Of a stretch of 64,000 nt of DNA, positions 25,594 through 35,121 are shown piece after piece. The DNA lies in the NCBI GenBank assembly GCA_000798955.1, contig JTLC01000015.1:1-64000 (forward strand), read 5' to 3'. How positions within the stretch are numbered: position 1 is the stretch's first letter; the number at the start of each line of letters is the position of its first letter. Source of the DNA: Firmicutes bacterium ZOR0006. GTDB lineage: Bacteria; Bacillota_I; Bacilli_A; Culicoidibacterales; ZOR0006. The notes beneath the pieces were generated by a model that had not been told where the DNA came from, made no database searches, and was given only the letters and a program-made list of their open reading frames with translations. The position numbers and the translations under genes are program-made.

Positions 25594-27753
25594 ATGAAAC
25601 GAATTTGGCAAATTTTCCGCTATGATCTCCAGAAATTGAAGGGAAATTATGCAGCAATTATTATTGTAGTTGCACTTACACTACTACCAGCGATGTATGC
25701 CTGGTTCAATATTTTAGCCTCATGGGATCCATACGGAAATACGGGACAATTACAAGTGGCAGTTGTCAATGAAGATGAAGGCGGAAGTTTTAATGGTGAA
25801 AGCTATCATATTGGTGATGAAGTAATCGCCAAGCTACAGGAGACGCCTTCATTAGATTGGCAATTTGTCGATGCTGAACAGGCAGAAACTGGCGTTGATG
25901 CTGGACGCTACTATGCATCGATAACATTACCGCAAGCATTTTCGAAAGATATTTTAAGTATTGCTAATGAAGATGCGGCAACAAAAGCAACAATTATTTA
26001 TACGTCTAATGAAAAAATTAATGCGATTGCACCGAAGATTACTGATAAGGGTGCAACGACATTACAAGAACAAATTAATCAAACAGTTGTGAAAACAATC
26101 AGTGAAGTATTACTCGAACAGGCCCAATTAAGTGGTGCTGAACTTGAGCAAGCTTTACCAAAAATTACGACAGCAAAGACAACATTGACTGAAGTTCAAG
26201 ACAAAATCGCTGAAGTTGAAACAACACTTGTGAATGGTGAAGCAACCATTGCCGAAATTAAGCCGCTGCTTGAAGCAGTGCAAGCAGAAATGCCGAAAGT
26301 TACTGAAATTGTCAATGATAGTATTGCCATTAGCGAAAATGTGGCAACATTTAGTGGGCAACTGAATCAAACTTTTGCTCAGTTAGGTCCGGAAATCGTC
26401 AGCGAGTTAAATCTTGTGGCCCAACTGACGCAAACAATAGCTGATGAATTGGCGAGCATTGATGAGTACGTGAATGATCCAACTCAAACAGAATTAGTTG
26501 TTGAATCATTAAAAAATATTCAAGGACAAGCTGCAACGGCCTTAACGTTCACACAAAATCTACAGCAATTTATAGAACAACTCCAGACACAGTATCCCAA
26601 TCTTGAATTACAAGATGCAGCGACTAAATTGGGACAATTAGCAACAAAACTGGACAACTTAGTGTCTTTAATTGATCAAGTCCAAAGTAATGTTGCCAAT
26701 GGCCAAACGTTACCACAAACCCTTATTGATCAACTGACAACCTTAAGTCGTGAAGTGGCAACAACAGCACAAACGGTAGCAACTGATGTGCCAACAGTCG
26801 TCTTACCTGCACTCGATACCATCACCAAAGAAATTGCCGCAACAGCTGATAAGCTACAAACAGAACTGGTGAAAGTTCAAGCGCAGTTACCGAATGTTGA
26901 GACGACACTCACGAATACGATTGCAACACTTGATGGAACCCAAACAACAATTGATGATGTCCAAGCACTCTTACCTAATGTCAAAGCGATGATTGCCGAT
27001 ACGTTGGCAATGGTGACAAAAGTTGAAACGAGTGAGTTACAACCATTGCTCAGTAAAATTTTAGGCCTAAATGTGAGCCAAAATGCCAACTTTTTAGAAC
27101 AACCAGTCCAAATCGAAAATCAAGTTCGCTTTCCAATGGCCAATTATGGAACGGCAATGACACCATTTTATACGATTTTATCGTTGTGGGTTGGTGCCTT
27201 ATTAATGGTTTCAATTTTAGGGACACATACACATCTAGAAGGGGAACATCGACCTTATCAGGTTTTCTTTGGAAAGTATGGCTTATTTGCTTTGATTGCG
27301 ATTGTTCAGTCACTAATTGTCACAACTGGAGATATTTGGCTTTTAGGTGTCCAACCAGCAAATATACCACTATTCATCGGTGTTGGTGTTTTAAGTAGTT
27401 TGTTGTTCTCATTCTTTATCTATAGTTGTGTTTCGGTTTTTGGTTCTGCTGGAAAAGTAATTGGAATTCTTTTACTCGTACTGCAAATTGCTGGTTCAGG
27501 TGGGACGTTCCCAATTCAGATGACACCAGAATTTTTCCAAACAATTTATCCGTTTTTACCATTTACCTATGCAATTTCAGCAATGCGCGAAACAATTGGT
27601 GGGATTGTTTGGCCAGTGTTTTGGCAAGATTTATTGATTTTAGGAAGTTACTTTATCGGTATTGGTGTTTTTGCGCTCACACTCAAAAAACCAATTAACC
27701 ATCTCGTTCATCCGTTTGCTGAAAAATTTGATGAGAGTGGATTGGGTGAATAA
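25594..27753 (+). CDS. YhgE/Pip family membrane protein
   Basis: About 719 residues. The N-terminus (YAAIIIVVALTLLPAMYAWFNI then SWDPYGNTGQLQVAVVNED) is diagnostic of the YhgE/Pip family. A long extracytoplasmic region (about 60-510) contains threonine/alanine-rich coiled-coil stretches. The C-terminal ~200 residues hold five or six membrane segments of ABC-2 type. Relatives include the lactococcal phage infection protein Pip, a phage receptor, and proteins linked to type VII secretion. I choose ATG 25594; an in-frame GTG at 25585 is possible. The gene has its own promoter but follows the TetR-ABC unit, a common neighbourhood for this family. Confidence 0.9.
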   Translation: MKRIWQIFRYDLQKLKGNYAAIIIVVALTLLPAMYAWFNILASWDPYGNTGQLQVAVVNEDEGGSFNGESYHIGDEVIAKLQETPSLDWQFVDAEQAETGVDAGRYYASITLPQAFSKDILSIANEDAATKATIIYTSNEKINAIAPKITDKGATTLQEQINQTVVKTISEVLLEQAQLSGAELEQALPKITTAKTTLTEVQDKIAEVETTLVNGEATIAEIKPLLEAVQAEMPKVTEIVNDSIAISENVATFSGQLNQTFAQLGPEIVSELNLVAQLTQTIADELASIDEYVNDPTQTELVVESLKNIQGQAATALTFTQNLQQFIEQLQTQYPNLELQDAATKLGQLATKLDNLVSLIDQVQSNVANGQTLPQTLIDQLTTLSREVATTAQTVATDVPTVVLPALDTITKEIAATADKLQTELVKVQAQLPNVETTLTNTIATLDGTQTTIDDVQALLPNVKAMIADTLAMVTKVETSELQPLLSKILGLNVSQNANFLEQPVQIENQVRFPMANYGTAMTPFYTILSLWVGALLMVSILGTHTHLEGEHRPYQVFFGKYGLFALIAIVQSLIVTTGDIWLLGVQPANIPLFIGVGVLSSLLFSFFIYSCVSVFGSAGKVIGILLLVLQIAGSGGTFPIQMTPEFFQTIYPFLPFTYAISAMRETIGGIVWPVFWQDLLILGSYFIGIGVFALTLKKPINHLVHPFAEKFDESGLGE

Positions 27754-27791
27754 GCTTTCGAAAGTAAAAATCGCAGCTCGGGAGGATTATT

Positions 27792-28769
27792 ATGGAACTT
27801 GTTGAACGCTATTTACGTGTTGTTGTCTCACATTTTCCGAAGCAACAACAACAAGCGACGGCGGAAAAACTACTCTCTGAAATTGAAACGAAAATCCAAG
27901 CAGACCACAGTGGCTTAAACGAAACGGACAAAGTGAAAAAAGTACTGGAAAATTTGGGTGATCCAAAAAAACTCGCTGTCGACTATGGTGCACCCCAACG
28001 GTATTTAATTGGACCAAAATATTTTGATGCGTATCTCTTAGTTTTGAAAATCGTCACCTTGGCCATTATTCTGGGTTTAACGATTGCCAATCTGCTTGCT
28101 GTGCTCATTAGTAGTGACCCAGTTTGGGAAGTGATTCCGAGTTATCTTGGTGGGATTTTTCAAGCGGTCATTCAAGGGGCAGCGTGGGTCACAGGAATTT
28201 TCGCCTTACTAGAATATCGTCAAGTTGATTTCGGTGCTGAGAAACCATGGCAAATAAGCGAATTACCAGCGGTAGCGCACAAAAAGCTGCGGATTTCGCG
28301 AATTGAATCAATTATTGCGATTATTCTCTCGATGATTTTCTTTAGTTTTTTATACTTCGCACCGCAAATTACGTTTGTGATGAATGCGTTGAATAGTGAA
28401 ACGGTCACCGTCATTCAATTGTTTAACCAACCAGTTTTTGAAACGACTAAGTGGTTACTCCTCATAAGTTTTATCTTTGCGTTATTACAAGAAAGTCTCA
28501 AAGTTATTTGGGGACAATGGACGCACAAAAATGTCGTGATCAATGCGCTCGTTTTACTAGCTTCAACGGTGTTTGTCCTTGTTTTTATCAATCTTCCCGA
28601 TGTGTGGAATCCCGAAATTGGCCAAGCGATTGTTCAGTATACGGATTTTGATGCCACATTGCTTCCAAGAGGCTTAACGCTCTTTATTGGTATTATTACC
28701 GTGTTAGAAATTGCGACAAGCTTTTATAAAGTTTATCGGTATCGTGAAAAAAACGAGTATCTCGATTGA
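27792..28769 (+). CDS. HAAS-domain (DUF1700-like) membrane protein
   Basis: 325 residues. The first ~80 residues (VERYLRVVVSHFPKQQQQA then VLENLGDPKKLAVDY) form a small helical HAAS signalling domain like that of DUF1700/YvlB-neighbour proteins. Six or so membrane segments follow from about residue 85. HAAS proteins usually transmit signals between PadR regulators and membrane stress systems. No PadR gene is visible here. The gene starts 38 bp after the YhgE stop, with GGGAGGATT as ribosome-binding site, so both are probably cotranscribed. Confidence 0.75.
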   Translation: MELVERYLRVVVSHFPKQQQQATAEKLLSEIETKIQADHSGLNETDKVKKVLENLGDPKKLAVDYGAPQRYLIGPKYFDAYLLVLKIVTLAIILGLTIANLLAVLISSDPVWEVIPSYLGGIFQAVIQGAAWVTGIFALLEYRQVDFGAEKPWQISELPAVAHKKLRISRIESIIAIILSMIFFSFLYFAPQITFVMNALNSETVTVIQLFNQPVFETTKWLLLISFIFALLQESLKVIWGQWTHKNVVINALVLLASTVFVLVFINLPDVWNPEIGQAIVQYTDFDATLLPRGLTLFIGIITVLEIATSFYKVYRYREKNEYLD

Positions 28770-28819
28770 AAAGGCGATTACACAATTTGCTGAGCAGGTT
28801 GTGTAATCGTCTTTTTTTC
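28769..28819 (+). terminator. Intrinsic terminator after the HAAS gene
   Basis: GGCGATTACACAA pairs with TTGTGTAATCGTC across a short loop, followed by seven Ts. Confidence 0.92.
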
Positions 28820-28951
28820 ATGAAAGCAAAATTTTAAAGTTTTCAAGCAGTATTATTGAAGTAGTGGATTCGTAAAATCGGTATGCTAAGGATAACAAGA
28901 TACGTGCGTGGAGCAAATGAACGTTTCATTACGCAAAAAAGGAGAGTTGAA

Positions 28952-30835
28952 ATGAATAAGCAATTAGATAATCGACACGCGGAGCAGGGTAGCATCAAAC
29001 CATCTGGGTGGTTATTGGAACAAATGCAAAAAGATTTAAAGCAAGGCTTCGTTGGCTATTTACCGCAACTGACACCGGATTTATTTGCTGATGATATTTA
29101 TGGAAGTGACCGCTTGAGCCGCCAGTTGCAAAAAAAAGATGTTGGTGCGTTGAGCGATGATGACCAGTGGGATGTTCAGTATTTGTGGTGGAATAGTGAG
29201 ACACAATCAAATTACTGGGATGGTTTTATTCGCCATGCTTTTTTAGTCGATGATAAAGTAGCGAAACAGCAAGCCGCTGATTATGTGCAACGCCTGTTAG
29301 CGACCCAAGATGCCGATGGTTACTTAGGGATTTATGATCAAGAATTACGGTTTCGTTTTCAAGGAGAAAATGGTGAGCTCTGGGCGCAGGCGAGTCTGCT
29401 ACGAGGATTGCTACATTATTATGAATTTATCCGAGAAAGTGATGTGTTAGCGGCAGTGATTCGTGCTGTTGCTGTGACCATGCAGGCGTATCCACGTGGT
29501 GGTGCGAACCCGTTTGCGGGAACTGATAACTTCGCTGGTGTCAGTCATGGTTTAATGTTTGTCGATGTTTTGATTCAATTAGAAAGATTGACGCACGATG
29601 AACAGTATCAAAGCTATGCTATTTGGCTATATGAACAATATAGTCAAGCGGAAGTGAGTGAAGCCGATGTGCAATGGCCACGGCTCATCGAACACGAGCG
29701 TTTTGCCGGACATGGCGTTCATACCTATGAACACCTTCGCGTCTTAGCTTATGTGGCGCTGAAAAGTCAAACACCAGTCTATGTACAAGCACTGCAAGCC
29801 TATTTAGCCCAATTACCATCTTATCTGACACCAAGTGGTGGTCCAATTGGTGATGAATGGATTTATGAACAAGTTGCCGATGCGACAGTGACCGGGTATG
29901 AATATTGTTCAATCTTAGAATTACTCGACTCGTATCGCTTATTATTAGAATTAACTGGTGATTTACGCTATGCCGATGCAAGCGAGTGGCTCTTTTTCAA
30001 TGCGGCTCAAGGAGCAAGACACCCCTATCATTCAGGAATTGCCTATTTAAAAACCGACAATTCGTATGCGATGATGGGAGCATTTCAACAAGAACAACCA
30101 CATTGTCATCATGAAGCACAAACGCGTTATCAATATTCGCCAACTCACCAAGAAGCCGCCGTTTGTTGTGTACCTAACGCTGGTCGTTTAGCACCAACCT
30201 ATCTGCAAATGCAGTGGACGACAACGGAGACAGGGTTTCAAGCGAATGTCTATGGCGCGAGTCGTTTCCAAACTCGCTATGACGGTGTAGACGTGACAAT
30301 TACGCAACAGACGAATTATCCGTTTAATCAAGATATTATATTTGTGATTGATGTCTCCCAATCACTAGAATTCACGTTGACGTTACGCAAACCACAATGG
30401 TTAGCGAGTTATCAACTCGAGGGTGAGGCGCAAATTATTGCTGAAAGTGAGACAACTGTGACGTTACAAAAAGTCTGGCATGCGGGTGAACGTGTGACAC
30501 TGAAATTGGCATATTGTCAGCAAGTCCATAGCGATCAGCAACAGCAATACTACTATAGTTATGGACCACTCCTTTATGCACTGCCAATTCAGGCCCAAGA
30601 ATATCAAAGTAAAACCTTCTCGGTTGCTGATTTTGCCAATTATCAGTATCAACCAACAGTACCTTGGCAACCAGTGCAACTCACAAAGCCGGATATCCAA
30701 TCAATTCAAGCCGGAAGAAGTTGGCAGCAACCAGGAACATTGACACTGGCTACAAATAGTGAGGAATTGGCACTCATTCCAATTGGTGCGACAATTTTGC
30801 GACAAACGACTTTTGTACATCTTGACTGTATGTAG
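28952..30835 (+). CDS. GH127-type (DUF1680) glycoside hydrolase, putative beta-L-arabinofuranosidase
   Basis: 627 residues from ATG 28952, which follows GGAGAGTTGAA. An earlier in-frame ATG at 28883 lacks a ribosome-binding site and adds a non-homologous tail. The N-terminal two thirds are an (alpha/alpha)6 barrel (DNYWDG-like region, FAGVSHGLMFVDVLIQLERL). The GH127 zinc/thiolate site is recognisable: Glu and Cys in GYEYCSILELL and paired cysteines in AAVCCVPNAGR. These support a Cys-nucleophile retaining enzyme. It is probably cytoplasmic. The family acts on beta-L-arabinofuranosides, but many Lactobacillales members are uncharacterised, so the substrate is uncertain. It stands alone. Confidence 0.83.
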   Translation: MNKQLDNRHAEQGSIKPSGWLLEQMQKDLKQGFVGYLPQLTPDLFADDIYGSDRLSRQLQKKDVGALSDDDQWDVQYLWWNSETQSNYWDGFIRHAFLVDDKVAKQQAADYVQRLLATQDADGYLGIYDQELRFRFQGENGELWAQASLLRGLLHYYEFIRESDVLAAVIRAVAVTMQAYPRGGANPFAGTDNFAGVSHGLMFVDVLIQLERLTHDEQYQSYAIWLYEQYSQAEVSEADVQWPRLIEHERFAGHGVHTYEHLRVLAYVALKSQTPVYVQALQAYLAQLPSYLTPSGGPIGDEWIYEQVADATVTGYEYCSILELLDSYRLLLELTGDLRYADASEWLFFNAAQGARHPYHSGIAYLKTDNSYAMMGAFQQEQPHCHHEAQTRYQYSPTHQEAAVCCVPNAGRLAPTYLQMQWTTTETGFQANVYGASRFQTRYDGVDVTITQQTNYPFNQDIIFVIDVSQSLEFTLTLRKPQWLASYQLEGEAQIIAESETTVTLQKVWHAGERVTLKLAYCQQVHSDQQQQYYYSYGPLLYALPIQAQEYQSKTFSVADFANYQYQPTVPWQPVQLTKPDIQSIQAGRSWQQPGTLTLATNSEELALIPIGATILRQTTFVHLDCM

Positions 30836-30971
30836 AGTAAGAGTTCATTTTCAATCAGCTGAAATAGTGGTGTATTGGGTAATGGTATTCTTAATTTTAC
30901 TGATTGCTTGGATGTAGCTTGAATGATATTCTTAAAAAGAATCTGCTTGAAAATGAAATTGGAGGTTTATA

Positions 30972-32045
30972 ATGGAAGATTTTGATAATTATGGTGTTAC
31001 CGAACGATACAGAAATGAAGCGACACTCTATCCCGAGCTTCAGCTCGCACGTGTGATTGCCCAATTTCAAGGAAGTTACAAGGTAATGACTGAAAGTGGC
31101 GAAAAACGCGCCCAAATTTCTGGGAAATTTCGTCATGAAACGACAGAACTAGCAAAATTCCCTGCTGTTGGTGACTATGTGATGATAACTGAGAATAATT
31201 CAAACGATGTGGGAATGATTCAACATGTTTTAACTAGAAAAAGTGTCTTCTTACGTTCAGCAGTTGGTGTTCGTAATCAAGCTCAAGTAGTTGCTGCGAA
31301 TATCGATACACTCTTTATTTGTATGTCTGTCAATAGTAATTATAATTTGAATCGATTAGAGAGATATTTGGCTATTGCTTGGGATAGTGGAGCAGTACCA
31401 GTTATCGTGTTAACAAAAATAGATTTGTGCTCTGATTTAGCACAAATTTTGCTTGAAGTTGAGACAGTATCAAATTTTAGTGATATTATCACTACAACGA
31501 TAGAAGAAGAGAATCTCAGTAAATTTGCACCGTATATCAAACATGGGAAAACTGTAGCCTTCATTGGTTCTTCAGGCGTCGGAAAATCAACCTTAATTAA
31601 TCAATTATTAGGTGAAGATCGTCTCACGACACAGAATTTAGGGAGAGACGATAAAGGCAAGCATACAACAACGGGAAGAGAGTTATTCGCTGCACCACTA
31701 GGTGGGGCAATGATTGATACACCGGGCATGCGAGAACTAGGTTTGCAGCAAGCAGATATTGAAAAATCTTTTGAAGATATTGAAGAGTTAGCGAAACACT
31801 GTAGGTTTAGTGATTGCACACATACGACAGAACCAGGTTGTGCAATTCAGCAAGCGATGACAAATGGGTTACTTGAGCAGAGGCGAGTTAATAATTACTT
31901 GAAACTAAAAAATGAACTTGGTTATGAAGGATTAAATAGCAAACAAATCGAACACCAAAAGTTAGAACGCATGTTTAAAGAGGTAGGCGGAATGAAAAAA
32001 GCCAAAAAATTTGTGGCTGAGAAGCGGCACGTAAAATATAAATAA
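30972..32045 (+). CDS. rsgA: Ribosome small-subunit-dependent GTPase A
   Basis: 357 residues. An N-terminal OB-fold (about 30-105) is followed by a circularly permuted GTPase: G4 VLTKIDL comes before G1 GSSGVGKST, then G3 DTPGMRELGL. A C-terminal zinc finger HCRFSDCTHTTEPGC completes the family layout. RsgA checks 30S maturation by releasing assembly factors. The N-terminal extension (YGVTERYRNEATLYPELQLARV) marks the longer YjeQ-like branch, often a second paralogue in Firmicutes beside the one next to the prkC/rpe cluster. It has its own GGAGG ribosome-binding site and stands as a single gene. Confidence 0.92.
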   Translation: MEDFDNYGVTERYRNEATLYPELQLARVIAQFQGSYKVMTESGEKRAQISGKFRHETTELAKFPAVGDYVMITENNSNDVGMIQHVLTRKSVFLRSAVGVRNQAQVVAANIDTLFICMSVNSNYNLNRLERYLAIAWDSGAVPVIVLTKIDLCSDLAQILLEVETVSNFSDIITTTIEEENLSKFAPYIKHGKTVAFIGSSGVGKSTLINQLLGEDRLTTQNLGRDDKGKHTTTGRELFAAPLGGAMIDTPGMRELGLQQADIEKSFEDIEELAKHCRFSDCTHTTEPGCAIQQAMTNGLLEQRRVNNYLKLKNELGYEGLNSKQIEHQKLERMFKEVGGMKKAKKFVAEKRHVKYK

Positions 32046-32061
32046 ATTGAAAAAATTCGTA

Positions 32062-32146
32062 AATAAAAGCATCCTCATGAATGCGGTGCTCCCCATTATT
32101 TGTGTCCAAAGCATGGGGAGCAGTGCAGAATGTAAGGATGCTTTTT
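32062..32146. terminator. Large two-helix bidirectional terminator
   Basis: The outer helix AAAGCATCCT/AGGATGCTTT and the inner helix GTGCTCCCCAT/ATGGGGAGCA are separated by internal loops, with A-rich and T-rich flanks. It lies between the convergent rsgA and AraC genes. Confidence 0.8.
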
Positions 32147-32205
32147 GATGATTTATTGACTGGATCCACCGAAGATGAGCTGTAGAGATTCGTGATTTCC
32201 ACCAC

Positions 32206-33090
32206 TTAGCTCACAATTGTAAATTTTTGGCGGTATGCTCGCGGTGTTATAATATATTTCTTTTTAAAACAAGTACTGAAATATGCCGAGTGTTCAAACC
32301 CGCACTCATAGGCGATATCAGTGATTGATAACGTTGAGGTACGTAAGAGTTCAGCTGCTTGCTGAAGCCGGTATTGTTGAATGTATTCACCACACGTAAT
32401 TCCCGTCTGTGACTTGAAAAAGCGCATAAAATGATACTCACTGTAATCAATACTTGCCGCGAGTTCTTGAATTGTGAGTGCCGAATGAAAATTTTCGTGA
32501 ATATGAGTAATCACTTGCTTCAATTTGGATAACTTCTCAGTCGTCGCCGTTAACGGTTCATTTTTTTCGGATGCGAGTTGGTAGTGAAACAGCGTGTAAA
32601 ATAATAAGAATAATTGGGCCCTGATTGCTAATTCGAAGCCATACGGTTTTTGGCGTTCAATATGAACTAACTGATTAAATATCTGCGTAATTTCACTGTA
32701 GCCGAGTGTTGTTGGGACGATATGGGCCGTTATTTCAATCCCGTCATTGAGTAATGGATTTAAAAACTTCATTTGACAGTTGTCTAAGTAGTTATGATCG
32801 AGCAAATGTAAATCGAAGTCAACTACTTGACAGGTGCACGTTGTCGTTGTTGCAGTACTTGCATGCAATGCACCACGGGGAATGAGGAGAAAATCACCAG
32901 CTGATACAGGGTATTTTTTTAAATCAATTTGAAAGGTGCTCTGACCAGCAAGGATGGCAACAATTTCCATCTGATGGTGGTAGTGAAGCGGTAAATCTTG
33001 TTCATTCTGAATGAGTGTATAAGTTGTTGCGGTCAAATCAACAAGGTCGCTTAAATCTGGTTGTAATTCTTTCAATTCTGTGAGTAACAT
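32206..33090 (-). CDS. AraC-family transcriptional regulator with N-terminal cupin
   Basis: 294 residues. The cupin sensor covers about 30-110 (LHYHHQMEIVAILAG, then GDFLLIPRGALHAS). The AraC double helix-turn-helix fills the last ~100 residues (LTIQELAASIDYSEYHFMRF and ITDIAYECGFEHSAYFSTCFKKK, cited as landmarks). It is divergent from the cyclomaltodextrinase-type GH13 gene and most likely activates it. The layout matches the regulator at 1417-2325, but the sequences are clearly distinct, so they are paralogues with different inducers. Confidence 0.88.
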   Translation of the reverse strand: MLLTELKELQPDLSDLVDLTATTYTLIQNEQDLPLHYHHQMEIVAILAGQSTFQIDLKKYPVSAGDFLLIPRGALHASTATTTTCTCQVVDFDLHLLDHNYLDNCQMKFLNPLLNDGIEITAHIVPTTLGYSEITQIFNQLVHIERQKPYGFELAIRAQLFLLFYTLFHYQLASEKNEPLTATTEKLSKLKQVITHIHENFHSALTIQELAASIDYSEYHFMRFFKSQTGITCGEYIQQYRLQQAAELLRTSTLSITDIAYECGFEHSAYFSTCFKKKYIITPRAYRQKFTIVS

Positions 33091-33223
33091 TGAGCAATTC
33101 TCCTTTGGTCTGAAGCAGTATTTTATAAAAAAATCACAGGATATTGGAAGTATTCTGCATTTTACTTCGTTATAGTATCAGTATAACAGAAAAAGAGAAG
33201 CGGAAAAAGTTGAGGACTAAAGA
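33091..33223. promoter_or_regulatory. Divergent control region with an inverted repeat
   Basis: GTTATA (33169-33174) and TATAAC (33182-33187) form a perfect inverted repeat separated by 7 bp. It overlaps TATAGT, the best -10 candidate for the plus-strand gene. I see no good -35 box, consistent with activator control. Confidence 0.45.
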
Positions 33224-34981
33224 ATGAATAAACATGCAATTTTTCATCGAAATACGAGTAACTATGCCTATGCAATCAATGAAACAACAGTACGGATTCG
33301 GCTAAGAACAGCCCATAATGATATTGAAGCGGTAAAAATTTGCTTTGATCATCCCCTTGGCTGGCAACCAGATGAGACTGGGGTTTGGCACTGGTATAAG
33401 CAAAAGGAGCCGATGACGAAAATTTATGAAACCGAATTATTTGACTATTGGCAAGTTGAAATTACCCCCAAAGATTTCCATATGCACTATGGCTTTTTAT
33501 TAGCTGATGGACAAGAAACGTTACTCTATGTCGAACGTGGTTTTTTCCGGGAAGATGATCCGGCAATTATTGACGATATCAATAGTTATTTCAATTTCCC
33601 GTATATCAATGCGATTGATGTCTTCACGGCACCAAAATGGGTGGAAACGACAAACTGGTACCAAATTTTCCCAGAACGTTTCTGTAATGGAGATGTGAAT
33701 TTAAATGGGGCGGAGGTCCTTCCCTGGGCGAGCTGCCCACCGAAAATGGAAACGTTCTTCGGTGGTGATTTGGCAGGGATTACCCAAAAGCTTGATTATC
33801 TCCAGACATTAGGGATTGATGGCCTCTATTTAACGCCAATTTTCACGGCGCCAACATCACACAAATATGATACGATTGACTATCTGGAAATTGATCCGAA
33901 CTTTGGTGATAAGAAAACATTCAAAAAACTCGTTGATGAAGCACATAGCCGGGGAATGAAGGTCATGCTTGATGCGGTCTTTAATCATATCGGTGATCAA
34001 TCGCCACAGTTCCTTGATGTCATTGCCAATGGCAGTGAGTCACGATATTATGATTGGTTCTATATCAAAAACTGGCCGGTGACAACGCCAGAAGGTGAGT
34101 TGATTGGTGAAAACTATCGGAATTTTGTACCAACGATGCCGAAATTGAATACCGAACACCCAGAAGTCAAGGCGCATCTGTTACATGTTGCTACCTACTG
34201 GGCTCGTGAATTTGCGATTGATGGTTGGCGATTAGATGTTGCTAATGAAGTTGACCACCAGTTCTGGCGTGAGTTCCGCCAAGCAGTCAAGGCCGTCAAT
34301 CCAGACTTATATATTCTCGGTGAAACCTGGCATGATTCACATGCTTGGATGCAAGGTGAACAATTCGATGCGGTGATGAACTATCCATTGACAAAACCAA
34401 TGCTCGAGTGGCTAGCAACGCAAACGATTGATGGGATTACGGCCCAACAGTCATTTGTTGAAGCTTTGATGCGCTATACCGATAATGCCAATGCCGCGAT
34501 GTTCAATTTACTTGATAGTCATGACACGCCGCGATTATTGACATTAGCCAATGGCAATCTTGAACGCGTAAAATCATGTTACACCTGGATGTATGCCAGT
34601 CCTGGTAGTAGCTGTATTTTCTATGGTTCTGAAGTTGGGGTGACCGGTCTTCAAGATCCTGATTGCCGTCCATGTATGCCATGGAGTGGGGCAGAACACC
34701 AACATCCACTCTTTCAACATCTGCAAGCCTTGATGCGCTTACGAAAAGAACATCCAGCTTTCCATCCAAGTGTTCCCTTGCGTTTTGTTCACGTTGATGC
34801 CAATCTGCTTGTTTGCCAAAAACAAGTGGCATCACAACAAATCTTCATCGCAATCAATGGAGGGACAACCCCTGTGAAATATGTGCTACCAGCAGCACGC
34901 CAATGGTCCAATGTTTTAACGGGTGAACGACTCGCAGTGACACTGGCATTAGCACCTGGTGAAGCGTGCCTCTACGAATAA
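33224..34981 (+). CDS. GH13 cyclomaltodextrinase/neopullulanase/maltogenic amylase
   Basis: 585 residues, the standard size of the CDase/neopullulanase group. Residues 1-130 form the N-terminal CBM34-like dimerisation domain. The barrel carries DAVFNHIG (250-257), nucleophile D338 in GWRLDVANEVD, acid/base E367 in ILGETWHDSHAW and D434 in LLDSHDTPR. A short beta domain ends the protein. No signal peptide, so it would hydrolyse imported cyclodextrins, maltodextrins or pullulan fragments in the cytoplasm. Regulation by the divergent AraC gene is likely. The exact preference within this subfamily cannot be told from sequence. Confidence 0.93.
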   Translation: MNKHAIFHRNTSNYAYAINETTVRIRLRTAHNDIEAVKICFDHPLGWQPDETGVWHWYKQKEPMTKIYETELFDYWQVEITPKDFHMHYGFLLADGQETLLYVERGFFREDDPAIIDDINSYFNFPYINAIDVFTAPKWVETTNWYQIFPERFCNGDVNLNGAEVLPWASCPPKMETFFGGDLAGITQKLDYLQTLGIDGLYLTPIFTAPTSHKYDTIDYLEIDPNFGDKKTFKKLVDEAHSRGMKVMLDAVFNHIGDQSPQFLDVIANGSESRYYDWFYIKNWPVTTPEGELIGENYRNFVPTMPKLNTEHPEVKAHLLHVATYWAREFAIDGWRLDVANEVDHQFWREFRQAVKAVNPDLYILGETWHDSHAWMQGEQFDAVMNYPLTKPMLEWLATQTIDGITAQQSFVEALMRYTDNANAAMFNLLDSHDTPRLLTLANGNLERVKSCYTWMYASPGSSCIFYGSEVGVTGLQDPDCRPCMPWSGAEHQHPLFQHLQALMRLRKEHPAFHPSVPLRFVHVDANLLVCQKQVASQQIFIAINGGTTPVKYVLPAARQWSNVLTGERLAVTLALAPGEACLYE

Positions 34982-34997
34982 ATCTGTATCAAAACCG

Positions 34998-35043
34998 ACA
35001 CTCTCATGCGTGTGAAGTCACAGCTATGAGAGTGTTTTCTTAT
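34998..35043 (+). terminator. Intrinsic terminator after GH13 gene
   Basis: ACACTCTCAT (34998-35007) pairs perfectly with ATGAGAGTGT (35026-35035), followed by a T-rich stretch. Confidence 0.9.
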
Positions 35044-35121
35044 TTTTTGAGAATTCTGCTAATTTAGGCTCGTTTTTTTAGCAAGCTACGCTATAATAAA
35101 AAAGAAAGGATGGTGGAGTAA

